Source: Bactericera cockerelli | Taxonomy: Eukaryota; Arthropoda; Insecta; Hemiptera; Triozidae | Direction of reading: 5' to 3' | Assembly: GCA_024516035.1 (NCBI GenBank) | Contig: CM044955.1 | Span: forward strand, 57,077,655-57,141,654 | DNA length: 64,000 nt | Shown: one piece after another, positions 49,337 to 52,134 of the stretch | Position numbering within the stretch: the first letter of the stretch is position 1 | Layout of the letters: the number at the start of each line of letters is the position of its first letter | Notes under the pieces: generated by a model | What the model saw: the letters and a program-made list of their open reading frames with translations, nothing else | What the model was told of the DNA's origin: nothing | Database searches by the model: none | Translations under genes and position numbers: made by a program

Positions 49337-52123
49337 ATAATAATAAATCATTTGTTTTATTTTTCATATTTTTTGTATACAGAGGACCCATCCTAAGCCA
49401 TTTTTATTGGCTTCTAAGACTTCTAATTAACCAATAAAACAATTATTTCTGTTCAGGAGTACGACTCTCCTGCATTCGTAATCGAGTATTCTGAAAGCTA
49501 GCTAGTCTTACACAGCTTGCGCGGGTATTCTTCTAATTTATTATTCTAACAAAAAACAAAAAATAGATTCTGATGAATAGCACCCAAAACAGTTGCTAGA
49601 TTTAAAGGACTTGAAATTTTTATTAGTCAGGATAGATTAATTAAGAAACAAAATATGTAGTTCTAGTTGGTTTGGATCTAGTTTACATTCAACGGTGTCC
49701 TATCCGTCCTAATCATAGCAGAAGTGGTCTTCTACATATTTGGGCGCTGTATTTTCATTTCTAGATCTTTCGCCGTTTGCTGCCCTCTGCCTCTTCGGTT
49801 CTCTGACGGTGTAACAGAGCCCCCTCTTCAATCCCCGAGGGCCAGAGTCCCTACCCAGAGGTAGTACACACACTTATCCATTCGCCCGTACTTAGTCAAC
49901 TTCTTCATTTCTCGTCTCAATCGCATGTTTTTCTGTATTGTTTGAGTTTGTTTTTCTTTTCATCTTTTAGAGTTTCCAATTCCTTAAGAGTCATAACAAA
50001 GAGGTACTGACGTGGTTCTAAATATGCAAGATTGTTGTTCATACATAGTTCTTTCTATTGATATGTGTGTCTATTAAACTATAATGTATTCTGTCTTCTT
50101 TTGACCTTTTAGATATTTTAGAGTATTTCTTTTAGAGTTTCCAAGTTCTTAAAGTCACAAATCGGCAAAATTAAGATACTGACTGAACTTTAGCGTGGTT
50201 CTTTAAGAATTGTTCATAGTTCTTTGCATTGATTTGTGTGTCTCATGAACTATAATGTATTCTGTCTTCTTTTGACCTTTTAGATTTTCCGAGTATTTCC
50301 AATCTTGTGTTTCTTTTCATCTTTTAATTTTCCAATACGTTAAGAATAATAAAGATACTGAACTTTAGCTTGGTTCTAAGAATTGTTCATAATTCTTTGA
50401 ATTCATTTGTGTATCTTATATATTATAATGATCTGTCTTCTTTTGTCCTTTTAGACTTTTTAGAGTACCTCCAATCTTGTTTCTTTTTATTTTAGAGTTT
50501 CCAATACGTTAAGAGACATAATAAATATACTGAACTTTATATCGGTTCCAAGTATACAAGATTGTTCCAAGATCTTTCAATTGATCTGTGTGTCTCATGA
50601 ACTATATTCCGTCTTCTTTTGACATTTTAGACTTTTAAGAGTACATCCAATCTTATTGCAAATAGATTTTCATAACTTTACATTTTTCTACCAAATGATT
50701 TAATTGTGCGTTTTAATTTGTTCCATTAACGATCAGCGGTGCTATGGTGTGCTCATTCAACGTCTGGGTTTTTGATTTTTGACTTTCCCAAATGTAATCT
50801 TTTTCAATGAATATTCTTTATCAAGTTCTAATCTCTTACATCCGTTAACAACTTTCCTATGCTTGGATTACCATACTACGTTTCCCTGTTCATCATGTAT
50901 TTGGTTGCATTGTTACAATGTCATACTCAATTAGAATTTAATCGTTAAAAAAAACTTAATGTCTCTGGATTATGTCTCCTAATTAGTAATGGCTATACAT
51001 ATGCTTTCTATGTCCTCCATTTAACTAAGCGTTCTCCCTTTGCTAGCTGATATAATGGAATTACCAACTATGTTTACCACATACTCTCCTCTTTTACCCA
51101 TGTTAAATTCTCTTTATCAATGTTTAAACATGAACTTTCCTATTTAAAATCGTTTAAACTCTCTCTCTTTGCATCTCGTGTTTACAACCTTCCCCACATA
51201 GAAAACTCGGCTAGTAAACCATGATTATGCAGTAAAATTGGACAATTAGTAAAGAATTCCGAAAATAAACTCTTAGTAATGGCGTACCAACAAATTTGAA
51301 GAGTTTCAACACAAATAAACATACATACTCTCTCACTTTTCACTCCATGTTATTACATACTCTCTCCCTTTTCACTCCATGTTTTACATACTCTCTCTCC
51401 TTTCACTACACTCTTTACTACTCTTTCTTCTTTTCCACTCCATGTTTACATACTCTCTCTCCTTTTCACTCAAATTGTATCTCATTATTTTTTTTAATTT
51501 TATTACTTTACACTTTTATTGACATATATTACAACACAGATAATTACAAATTTATACAATACAATGTTAAAAATAAAAAATACAATATATCATACTATAT
51601 TCCCTAACTAAGGTGGTAAATCCCTTTGCAATCTCTTCCCACCAACCTCTCTCCTTCACTCCATATTTACATACTCTTTCTCTCCTTTTCACTCCATGTT
51701 TACATACATACTCTCTCTCCTTTTCACTACATGTTTTTTTTTTAAGGTATTGTGCCCGAACCGCTTTCGCATTACTTCGGGCACTTTTACCTTTACATCC
51801 ATGCCATTCTGGAACGAAAACTCGGTTAAAATTTTCCGCTCAGGTCGGGATTCGAACCGGCAACCTCCGGGTCAGCAACCAATTTTACATTCATAGTTCT
51901 CTCCTTCCAGGAGGCGGTGATCAACGAGCTGAAGAACAAGACTCGCCAGGTCCAGGAGAAGAAGCTGCTTCACCAGGACGAGGTGTACAATGGCGCCCTG
52001 GAGGACATCCTGCTGGGCCTCAAGAGTGAGCCCTACCGGCGGGCCGACGCCGTACGCCGGAGCCAGCGGCGGCGGATAGACTCGAACCGCCTGTCCCGCA
52101 CCATGGAGGAGCTGGAGTTCTGA
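14511..52123 (+). CDS. Frl: Formin-like protein (FMNL/Frl family), 16 exons, 5' end outside
   Basis: Diaphanous-related formin: nucleates and elongates unbranched actin filaments at the cell cortex and is released from autoinhibition by a Rho-family GTPase. Joining the 16 exons gives 3000 nt in one frame ending in TGA (999 visible residues). In order: GTPase-binding domain (about 1-150, [17 protein letters not shown]), FH3 (about 150-345, [13 protein letters not shown]), a coiled-coil stretch (about 345-430), short FH1 with three proline runs (about 458-500), FH2 (about 515-910, with [10 protein letters not shown] and [18 protein letters not shown]), and a DAD tail ([10 protein letters not shown] about 957-966, then a basic RRxxxxxRR cluster). 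FMNL proteins are usually about 1,100 residues, so roughly 100 N-terminal residues lie upstream. All introns are GT-AG and phases agree at each junction. Exons are GC-rich in AT-rich introns. Symbol by family resemblance. Confidence 0.95.
14598..15127. other. Intron sequence with a small dispersed repeat
   Basis: About 14735-14850 (AAATAAAGAGGTGCTATATT, GACTCCCTGTCTCGAGCC, CTAAATAAAGCACTACT) recurs at 53740-53840 and in reverse at 61130-61230. The rest is AT-rich and featureless. Confidence 0.6.
15128..15344 (-). mobile_element. tRNA-derived SINE, family B
   Basis: Sense layout of the family: TAGCTCAGTGGTAAAGGCGG (A box), GGTTCGAAACCC (B box), GACATGACAAGTTATCC, then AAGCCCAGTAATGACGACC-like diverged body and a 3' end GGCGATATTATTATT. 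This copy is complete but diverged (loss of the CCGGGACA start). Confidence 0.85.
15345..16204. other. Intron sequence; partial SINE tail near 15605-15775
   Basis: At 15605-15775 AACTGATGGTTGAGGTTGGT, CACGTTTTTCTACGGCTGGA and ACGGGGGTGTTAACCTCCG match the outer part of the repeat at 39290. The remainder is unrecognised. Confidence 0.55.
16205..16400 (-). mobile_element. 5S-rRNA-derived SINE copy
   Basis: Plus-strand reading TGGTCATATCATGACGGGG through CGCTGGACGTTGCTTAACTT; the 5' end is truncated after the 5S-like TGTTACTGAAG. Confidence 0.75.
16800..16985. repeat. Perfect tandem pair of about 82 bp
   Basis: Two adjacent, apparently identical copies contain CACTGCCAATTATTATGGAC, ACAATACTTCCTCGTGATTG and GTTCACACTTGGCAATTTTG. 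A partial relative lies in reverse at about 9988-10032. Confidence 0.85.
17060..17090. repeat. Poly-T run
   Basis: About 28 consecutive T bases, perhaps an antisense retroposon A-tail; no element body was recognised next to it. Confidence 0.8.
17289..17828. mobile_element. Long hairpin with 245-bp arms
   Basis: Bases 17289-17533 and 17584-17828 are near-perfect inverted copies separated by a 50-bp loop. The outer ends read CCCCCCAAAAACACCACTTC and its complement, and the inner ends AATGGCGGTCG. A one-armed relative at about 59640-59890 shares TCAATTTGATGTCACTTATT and AACCACGAAGTGGTGTTTTT. The relative's similarity continues past 17828 to about 17930, so the hairpin formed inside a larger repeat. 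Confidence 0.9.
17829..20146. other. Intron with no gene; small repeats only
   Basis: Contains three direct copies of a 32-bp block (CTTCATGATCGGATCAGGGT...) at 19858-19955. Also tRNA-like minus-strand B-box fragments near 18683 and 18999 (GGATTCGAACCC) and a 13-bp inverted pair GAGTTCTCTCCCG (18202) / CGGGAGAGAACTC (18594). No coding frame of note. Confidence 0.55.
20147..20406 (-). mobile_element. Two partial SINE family B copies in tandem
   Basis: The 3' parts (ATCGCCTTATTTATACTG, CCAGCAGTAAGCCCAAGAC, CTTGTCATGTCC on the plus strand) occur at 20149-20266 and again at 20303-20411. Both lack the tRNA-like head. Confidence 0.8.
20711..20801 (-). mobile_element. SINE family B head after a poly-A run
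   Basis: Only the tRNA-like head is present (GGGTTTCGAACCCACGACC to CACTGAGCTACCGGGACA on the plus strand). It is preceded by about 26 A bases at 20685-20710. Confidence 0.8.
21172..21345 (+). mobile_element. tRNA-derived SINE, family C
   Basis: Head CGTGACTCAGTGATTAAGAG (A box) and GCGGGTTCGAATCCCGTCCG (B box) is followed by GGAGCGGAAAATTCT and the body CTGAAGTAATGCGAAAGCGG to GGGGCACAG. Other copies are at 51735 and 56875. Confidence 0.85.
21430..21605 (+). mobile_element. SINE family B copy
   Basis: Starts inside the A box (CAGTGGTAAAGGCGG), then GGGTTCGAAACCCAGCCGGG and the body to ATCGGGCAC; the start is truncated. Confidence 0.8.
21693..21772 (+). CDS. Frl: Formin-like exon 2
   Basis: Encodes [20 protein letters not shown] and LRTNHIE, the most conserved FMNL stretch of the GTPase-binding domain. 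Acceptor CTGTTTCAG ends at 21692; donor GTAAGT at 21773 splits the final Glu codon (phase 2), which exon 3 completes. Confidence 0.95.
21830..22085 (-). mobile_element. Short A-tailed retroposon G, variant 2
   Basis: Variant carrying the palindrome ATGCCTTAGGCAT and GCCACTTCACCCCGG at its 5' side (plus strand right end). The AT-rich tail lies left. It starts about 60 bp after the exon 2 donor. Confidence 0.6.
22103..22293 (-). mobile_element. Short A-tailed retroposon G
   Basis: In the minus direction: GGGTTGGGTGGAAGAGATTG, CCATAGGCAATAACCCCGCC, CTTTAGTTAGGACATATG, then AT-rich body, ACTAATAAAGAGTTTC and an (AAAT) tail. AATAAAG resembles a poly-A signal. There are no coding parts, so it is a SINE or a 5'-truncated LINE end. 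About ten copies are in the window, nearly all antisense to the formin gene. Confidence 0.7.
22616..22822 (-). mobile_element. SINE family B, full copy 40 bp before exon 3
   Basis: The cleanest copy of the family, from GGCGATATTATTATT at the left to the head start TGTCCCGGTAGCTCAGTGGT at the right (minus strand). It ends 40 bp before the exon 3 acceptor at 22862. Confidence 0.9.
22863..23008 (+). CDS. Frl: Formin-like exon 3 (first donor chosen)
   Basis: Encodes [20 protein letters not shown] and [20 protein letters not shown], then QETLNTSS. Acceptor CCCCCCCTCAG ends at 22862. The first donor CAG|GTAACA is at 23009 (phase 1), and exon 4 completes the Gly. About 41 further copies of this donor follow, and the frame stays open to a TGA at 23821, so the real 3' end is uncertain. 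Confidence 0.85.
22976..24432 (+). repeat. Exon 3 donor array, 30- and 51-bp units
   Basis: About 42 copies of AATACCAGCTCAG|GTAACA. Short units of 30 bp begin GACTCTC. Long units of 51 bp also carry ACTCTGTCCCAGGAGACTCT, taken from the exon 3 end. Both lengths divide by three and read as repeats of [10 protein letters not shown]. The first in-frame stop (CTCAG changed to CTGAG) is at 23821. The last donor copy is at 24428. Confidence 0.95.
24433..24877. other. Intron 3 remainder with SINE tail pieces
   Basis: 24452-24532 is a reverse SINE D tail (ACTCTATAGTGGAAGG, GCTCAAAGCATTTTCTAC). 24575-24630 holds a reverse piece of the 5S-SINE (CCCAAATCAGGCTGGATGAG). The rest is AT-rich up to the exon 4 acceptor. 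Confidence 0.6.
24878..25187 (+). CDS. Frl: Formin-like exon 4
   Basis: Encodes a Gly/Pro-rich linker, then [40 protein letters not shown] and [20 protein letters not shown]: the end of the GTPase-binding domain and start of FH3. Acceptor CTGCTTCAG ends at 24877; donor CAG|GTGAGT at 25188 (phase 2). Exon 5 completes the Arg codon. Reading past the donor gives an immediate TGA. Confidence 0.93.
25098..27030 (+). repeat. Exon 4 donor array, 15 copies
   Basis: The last 78 or so exon bases plus donor and early intron (AAGTACGGGCTCAACATGGT ... AGTCTCAGGTGAGT) recur 14 more times. Spacing is about 87-101 bp in runs, with interruptions by other sequence at 25310-25400, 25841-26065, 26160-26240 and 26840-26930. 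Copies keep both the exon part and GTGAGT with few changes. In frame the unit stops at once (TGA), so extension of the protein is not expected, but pseudo-exon use is possible. Confidence 0.95.
25841..26040 (-). mobile_element. Retroposon G, variant 2, inside the exon 4 array
   Basis: The plus strand begins TATTTATTTATTTACACTT and ends GCGAAGTTAATGCCTTAGGC with CACTTAACCCCG. It splits two array units, so it inserted during or after the expansion. Confidence 0.65.
27085..27295. mobile_element. RTE-like retroposon 3' fragment
   Basis: GCGGGCCGAGGCATGGCCGT, then ACCAAATTTCAGCTCGCTAG, GGCTGTAGAGCGATGATCAG and a short repeat TCAGTCAGTGA, ending TTTATATATTAAGAT. This layout is typical of the 3' ends of insect RTE-type elements. 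A related piece is near 34590 (AAGGCATGGCCGTACTGC). Confidence 0.5.
27296..27755. other. Intron 4 end, nothing recognised
   Basis: AT-rich; ends in an unusual acceptor tract of 14 C bases before AG at 27754-27755. Confidence 0.5.
27756..27927 (+). CDS. Frl: Formin-like exon 5
   Basis: Encodes [20 protein letters not shown] and [20 protein letters not shown], then [17 protein letters not shown]: central FH3 armadillo-like helices. The acceptor tract is almost pure C. Donor ATG|GTGAGT at 27928, phase 0. Confidence 0.95.
28058..28305 (-). mobile_element. tRNA-headed SINE E sharing the 5S-SINE tail
   Basis: On the minus strand: head GCCTCCGTGGCGTAACGGTT (A box), GAGTTCGATTCCCGGTTGG (B box), GAGCAGACTTTTCGCAC, then the tail GGGTGAGGTTAATGTGGG and GGAGGGTAAAACCCCCGTCC also found in the 5S-headed copies. 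Other full copies are at 39290 and 58820. Confidence 0.85.
28306..28461. other. Intron 5 spacer
   Basis: Nothing recognised. Confidence 0.4.
28462..28610. mobile_element. 149-bp palindromic MITE
   Basis: TGGCCGCGTTGAGACTCGAC at the left end is matched by its near complement ending GAGTCTCAACCCGGCCA at 28610. The arms (about 60 bp) include GCTGGGTCCCAGCTCATGTA and a CACGTGATC. The loop is about 28 bp. No coding capacity. Confidence 0.8.
28645..28725 (+). mobile_element. tRNA-like SINE head, family D type, diverged
   Basis: AAGTGTATAGCGCGCTAGTC (A-box region) and GACCTGGGTTCCAATCCCAG (B box) resemble the family D head at 61295. No matching tail was seen. Confidence 0.5.
28851..28992 (+). mobile_element. 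SINE family A copy 43 bp before exon 6
   Basis: Complete; B box mutated to GTTGTTCAAGTCC. It ends GATTAACACAAATATGATAA just before the exon 6 polypyrimidine tract. Confidence 0.85.
29036..29179 (+). CDS. Frl: Formin-like exon 6 (first donor chosen)
   Basis: Encodes [20 protein letters not shown] and [20 protein letters not shown], then HTESEELQ of FH3, close to vertebrate FMNL. Acceptor CACTTTCAG ends at 29035. First donor CAG|GTAACT at 29180, phase 0. Seventeen more copies of the end of this exon plus donor follow in an open frame to 30325. Confidence 0.93.
29124..30265 (+). repeat. Exon 6 donor array, 18 copies of 63 bp
   Basis: Each unit holds 54 exon bases (GGACTGGATAGCTACCTGG ... GAAGAGCTTCAG), then GTAACTTTA or GTAACTCTA. 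Two units have an extra GAA. Four-unit blocks (29445-29695 and 29696-29947) repeat the same variants in the same order, a higher-order structure showing stepwise growth. The frame reads [19 protein letters not shown] plus VT per unit, 21 residues, with no stop. Confidence 0.96.
30326..30516. other. Intron 6 spacer
   Basis: Holds a diverged copy of the dispersed repeat at 4553 (AGTGGCGTAATTATGGC, AAGTGCTATAATTCTG). Confidence 0.5.
30503..30660 (+). repeat. Exon 7 acceptor, three degenerate copies
   Basis: TATTTCAGGTTCAAATCTCGGC (acceptor ends 30518), ATTTCAGGTTTAAATCT (30581) and the true ATTTCAGGTCCAAATCTC (30648) lie 63 and 67 bp apart. Each pairs an acceptor with the first exon 7 bases, and the first copy also keeps GGCTTACCTGGACATAG. 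Confidence 0.8.
30649..30765 (+). CDS. Frl: Formin-like exon 7
   Basis: Encodes [20 protein letters not shown] and [19 protein letters not shown]: end of FH3 and start of the coiled-coil linker. Phase 0 at both ends. Donor CAT|GTGAGT at 30766. Confidence 0.95.
30766..31078 (+). repeat. 21-bp minisatellite right after the exon 7 donor
   Basis: About 13 copies of CTAGTCCCATTATATGAACAG, degenerate at the donor end (GAACAGCTTGTAGGTAGTCC) and regular further right. Unlike its neighbours, the unit does not carry a full donor copy. Confidence 0.9.
31079..31611. other. Intron 7 with a plus-oriented retroposon G fragment
   Basis: 31522-31565 reads GAGATTGCCAAAGGCAATAA and CCCTTTAGTTAGGACATAT, the sense form of family G. 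It is one of the few copies parallel to the gene. Confidence 0.6.
32297..33945 (-). mobile_element. Near-complete Tc1-like transposon
   Basis: The right end CACTTGAGAGCAATAAATTC is followed by TA. The left end is slightly mutated (TGCTTGAGAGC). Length 1649 bp, as expected for Tc1. The end motif CACTTGAGAGC is shared with the palindromic elements at 6238 and 11522, but the internal sequence differs. Confidence 0.9.
32591..33610 (-). pseudogene. Tc1-like DD34E transposase with one in-frame stop
   Basis: Reads from [20 protein letters not shown], a helix-turn-helix DNA-binding region, to QAVIQARRG. The catalytic residues are Asp in LSTDESR, Asp in QDNARP and Glu in NLIEHLWDE, with 34 residues between the last two. 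The two open parts (33197-33610 and 32591-33145) are in the same frame and are separated only by a TGA at 33197-33199 after EHAD. Apart from this it is about 340 residues, normal for Tc1, and appears to be a young, recently broken copy. Confidence 0.92.
34441..34843. other. Intron 7, repeat fragments
   Basis: Includes a B-box-like CGGGTTGACCCGG near 34513 and an RTE-like piece near 34590. No gene. Confidence 0.45.
34840..35263 (+). repeat. Exon 8 acceptor array, six acceptors
   Basis: Units of about 61-67 bp each end in TCTAATCCCCGCCCACAG. AG ends at 34906, 34970, 35036, 35098 and 35165 are decoys followed by GAGAGTATTGCATTGTGTGT. The true one is at 35263. One unit (near 35220) lost its acceptor. 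Confidence 0.93.
35264..35510 (+). CDS. Frl: Formin-like exon 8
   Basis: Encodes [20 protein letters not shown] through [20 protein letters not shown], a heptad-rich coiled coil between FH3 and FH1. GC-rich. Phase 0 in, phase 1 out; donor CCA|GTGAGT at 35511. Confidence 0.92.
35511..36351. other. Intron 8 with retroposon G and 5S-SINE pieces
   Basis: 35795-35948 is a plus-oriented retroposon G (CCCTTTAGTTAGGACATATG to AATAAAGAGTTTCTAAATAA). 36122-36220 is a plus-strand 5S-SINE head (GTCGATGGCACGTTCAACAC, GTCACTGAAGTTTAGCAAC). A second GACTTGGATGGGTGACCGTT at 36263 marks a duplicated segment. Confidence 0.7.
36352..36641 (+). CDS. Frl: Formin-like exon 9: FH1 and start of FH2
   Basis: Begins with a Ser-rich run, then proline runs [16 protein letters not shown] and [18 protein letters not shown], where profilin-actin is expected to bind. 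It ends with [20 protein letters not shown], the FH2 lasso with its conserved Trp. The FH1 is short. Phase 1 in, phase 0 out; donor CAA|GTGAGT at 36642. Confidence 0.95.
36680..37025 (+). mobile_element. tRNA-derived SINE family D, interrupted
   Basis: The head start CACTGGTAGTCAAGTGG (36689) is separated from its B box GGTTCGAATCAC (36878) by about 150 bp of other sequence. The tail CATTAATTTGAGTTTGTGAC to TTCCACTAAAGAGTATT is complete. Confidence 0.7.
37283..38803 (+). repeat. Exon 10 acceptor array, about 62 copies of 24 bp
   Basis: Unit CTCCCACTCCTCGGTTCTCA plus TRAC. Variants (TCC/CCC/GCC and TAAC/TGAC) form blocks. The array ends in CACCTCCCCGGTTCGCAG, the true acceptor of exon 10, which is itself a diverged unit. 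Units rich in C and T form a polypyrimidine tract 1.5 kb long. Some variants (GCCTCAG|TTCTC) create decoy AGs. Long frames in both directions are a by-product of the 24-bp period. Confidence 0.96.
38804..39020 (+). CDS. Frl: Formin-like exon 10 (FH2)
   Basis: Encodes [38 protein letters not shown] and [20 protein letters not shown] of the FH2 linker/knob. Phase 0 in, phase 1 out; donor TAG|GTGAGC at 39021. Confidence 0.95.
39028..39150 (-). mobile_element. Retroposon G tail starting 8 bp after exon 10 donor
   Basis: TATTTATTTATTTACACTTT, TGATAGGACATATTATATAC and AATACAAATAATTACAAATT; the 5' part is missing. Confidence 0.6.
39290..39640 (-). mobile_element. SINE E, full copy
   Basis: Head on the minus strand (GCCTCCGTGACGTAATGGTT, GAGTTCGATCCCCGGTTGG), tail to GGTTGAGGTTGGTAGGG-type sequence at the left. 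It preserves the longest 3' part of the family. Confidence 0.85.
39641..40200. other. Intron 10 with two retroposon G variant-2 fragments
   Basis: 39912-39966 (GGGGTGAAGTGGCAGAGAAT, GCCTAAGGCATTAGCTTCGC) and 40049-40165 are plus-oriented; nothing else was found. Confidence 0.6.
40201..40328 (+). CDS. Frl: Formin-like exon 11 (FH2)
   Basis: Encodes [20 protein letters not shown] and [20 protein letters not shown], then EQE: FH2 knob and start of coiled coil. Acceptor TGTTTCCAG ends at 40200; donor GAA|GTGAGT at 40329, phase 0. Confidence 0.95.
40329..40540 (+). repeat. Exon 11 donor-proximal array, 33-bp units
   Basis: Begins exactly at the donor: the first degenerate unit is GTGAGTTCCAATCTCCGTAT. 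Five regular units GGTTCCTATCCCTGTATTCA follow, spaced by CCTAATAACAATG, and a partial one. 33 bp divides by three, and the exon frame stays open to 40577 ([11 protein letters not shown] repeats). Only the first unit carries GTGAGT. Confidence 0.92.
40541..41173. other. Intron 11, no gene
   Basis: Contains a diverged copy (40770-40930) of a sequence also at 10660-11120 in reverse (GTAATAATACAGCTACAAAGCC, CCTGTTTCATAATTCGGGC). Confidence 0.5.
41174..41375 (+). mobile_element. SINE family B, full copy
   Basis: GCCGGTAGCTCAGTGGTAAA to GGCGATATTATTACTT; parallel to the gene. Confidence 0.88.
41600..41890 (+). repeat. Exon 12 acceptor array, three copies spaced 100 bp
   Basis: CATGTCTCCCCCAG|ACCAAAGC occurs with AG ending at 41682, 41782 and 41882 (true). 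Upstream TTCTCTTTTTTTCCTTTTTA and AACTATAGTGAGTAAA are repeated as well. The first eight exon bases are included in each copy; then the decoys read ATATCATT and the exon reads CTACCGCG. Confidence 0.92.
41883..42047 (+). CDS. Frl: Formin-like exon 12 (FH2)
   Basis: Encodes [40 protein letters not shown] and [15 protein letters not shown], the central FH2 helices. Phase 0; first donor CCG|GTGAGT at 42048 followed by 16 copies. Confidence 0.94.
42034..42790 (+). repeat. Exon 12 donor array, 17 copies of 45 bp
   Basis: Unit ATCACACCG|GTGAGTTCTC, AAACTCTTTCTTCTTATC, AATACTTA. Nine exon bases (ATCACACCG) are in each unit. The frame remains open to 42794 ([15 protein letters not shown] per unit). 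Late units change GTGAG to GTGAT or ACACCG to ATACCG, so array ends are more diverged. Confidence 0.96.
42791..43289. other. Intron 12, no gene
   Basis: T-rich; a small inverted pair around TTCCACATATCCAGGTGTTC and TTCCACATATCCAAGGTCG (43180 and 43233) is a direct repeat. Confidence 0.5.
43290..43485 (-). mobile_element. Retroposon G ending 29 bp before exon 13
   Basis: TTATTAGGTGTAAATGGACA at the tail side to AAAGGGCGGGGTTATTGCCT and ATCTCTTCCATCCAACC at the head side. Confidence 0.7.
43515..43794 (+). CDS. Frl: Formin-like exon 13 (FH2 core)
   Basis: Encodes [40 protein letters not shown] and [20 protein letters not shown], then [26 protein letters not shown]...G..R....A.GF.L is the FH2 signature. 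Very GC-rich (C and G at third positions) in an AT-rich setting. Phase 0 in, phase 1 out; donor TCGG|GTGAGT at 43795. Confidence 0.96.
43812..44112 (-). mobile_element. Two nested or tandem retroposon G tails
   Basis: The first begins 18 bp after the exon 13 donor (ATTTATTTATTTAATTTATT, AGAAACTCTTTATTATT) and is cut by GCCTGGTTGCAGGGTTGCG. The second runs from AGAAACTCTTTATTAGCAGA (43974) to ACATATGTCCTAACTAAAGG. Confidence 0.65.
44335..44615 (+). mobile_element. SINE D tail pieces
   Basis: CACATAATAATAAGACTCAG, GGTAGACAATGCTTTGAGCA and TTCCACTAAAGAGTATT; a second short tail piece starts near 44569. No heads. Confidence 0.6.
44770..46030 (+). mobile_element. 5'-truncated Jockey-type non-LTR retrotransposon
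   Basis: Contains the last third of a reverse transcriptase gene, then about 210 bp of 3' UTR and an A-rich end (TAAAAATAAAAAAAAATAAA) near 45965-46020. Truncation at the 5' side is typical of target-primed reverse transcription. Confidence 0.8.
44806..45787 (+). pseudogene. Reverse transcriptase C-terminal part, open
   Basis: Reads [21 protein letters not shown] (RT motif 4), LFADDK (catalytic YxDD-type box, here FADD) and the thumb-like region through [20 protein letters not shown] and the C-terminus QLKNLSSL. The 5' part of the gene (endonuclease and RT motifs 0-3) is missing, so it is a dead fragment although the frame is still open for over 300 codons, which suggests recent insertion. 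Confidence 0.85.
46040..46240 (-). mobile_element. Retroposon G about 55 bp before exon 14
   Basis: TTTATTTATTTACACTTTAT to TGTCCTAACTAAAGGGCGGG and ATCTCTTCCACCCAACCC. Full-looking. Confidence 0.7.
46294..46541 (+). CDS. Frl: Formin-like exon 14 (FH2)
   Basis: Encodes [20 protein letters not shown], a Ser run, and [20 protein letters not shown], then FFPLL: FH2 coiled-coil and post region. Phase 1 in, phase 0 out; donor CTG|GTGAGT at 46542. Confidence 0.94.
46628..46845 (-). mobile_element. 5S-rRNA-derived SINE copy
   Basis: Minus strand: GCCAGCGTCGATGGCGCG, CCGGTTCTCGTAGGATCACC, GAAGTTAAGCAACGTCCAGC, then GTGAAGACTTCGTGATGC and the shared tail. Confidence 0.85.
47047..48043. mobile_element. 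piggyBac-like non-autonomous element
   Basis: Flanked by TTAA on both sides (47043-47046 and 48044-48047), with ends CCTTTT...AAAAGG. Subterminal hairpin motif TGCATGTCCCACATGCA occurs three times at the left and twice, reversed, at the right. A short frame at 47458 begins [20 protein letters not shown] and ends at a donor-like G|GTAAGT, perhaps the first exon of a lost transposase. Confidence 0.82.
48127..48230 (-). mobile_element. SINE family B 3' part
   Basis: ATATCGCCTTATTTATACTG and CCAGCGGTAAGCCCAAGAC; head missing. Confidence 0.75.
48506..48588 (-). mobile_element. SINE family B head 28 bp before exon 15 acceptor
   Basis: CATGTCCCGGCTGGGTCTCG to CCACTGAGCTACCGGGTCAG on the plus strand. 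Confidence 0.8.
48617..48772 (+). CDS. Frl: Formin-like exon 15 (FH2 end)
   Basis: Encodes [40 protein letters not shown] and [12 protein letters not shown]: last FH2 helix and a Gln-rich coiled coil. Phase 0; donor CAG|GTGAGC at 48773. Confidence 0.94.
48786..48980 (-). mobile_element. Retroposon G starting 14 bp after exon 15
   Basis: ATTTATTTATTTTATTTATT, AGAAACTCTTTATTAGTAGA to GGGCGGGGTTATTGCCTATG. Confidence 0.7.
48981..49949. other. Intron 15, poly-T runs and a 5S-SINE tail piece
   Basis: T-runs at 49034-49057 and 49305-49331; 49064-49122 is a 5S-SINE tail (TTTAACGTCGTTTTCTATTC, ATTCGCAGG). No gene. Confidence 0.5.
49950..50660. repeat. Four degenerate units of about 175 bp
   Basis: Each contains TAGAGTTTCCAA, ACTGAACTTTAGC, TGTGTCTCATGAACTATAAT and TGTCTTCTTTTGACCTTTTAGA. 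The last is acceptor-like, but no exon follows and the copies are old. Confidence 0.7.
50661..51295. other. Intron 15, nothing recognised
   Basis: AT-rich. Confidence 0.4.
51310..51735 (+). repeat. Pyrimidine-rich repeat before exon 16
   Basis: About ten irregular copies of ACTCTCTCTCCTTTTCACTC plus CATGTTTACAT, split by a retroposon G at 51485-51650. The unit resembles the true tract TTCTCTCCTTCCAG before exon 16, but no copy carries the AG. Confidence 0.75.
51485..51650 (-). mobile_element. Retroposon G inside the pyrimidine array
   Basis: TTATTACTTTACACTTTTAT to CCTAACTAAGGTGG and CAATCTCTTCCCACCAACC; diverged. Confidence 0.6.
51735..51882 (-). mobile_element. SINE family C, 28 bp before exon 16 acceptor
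   Basis: Plus-strand reading TATTGTGCCCGAACCGCTTT to GGGATTCGAACCGGCAACCT; the head is cut before the A box. Confidence 0.8.
51911..52123 (+). CDS. Frl: Formin-like exon 16: DAD tail and stop
   Basis: Encodes [58 protein letters not shown] and the end SRTMEELEF, then TGA at 52121. [10 protein letters not shown] followed by arginine clusters fits the diaphanous autoregulatory domain that binds back to FH3. Acceptor CTCCTTCCAG ends at 51910. Confidence 0.95.
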   Translation, partial: EAVINELKNKTRQVQEKKLLHQDEVYNGALEDILLGLKSEPYRRADAVRRSQRRRIDSNRLSRTMEELEF

Positions 52124-52134
52124 TGCGGCCGCCG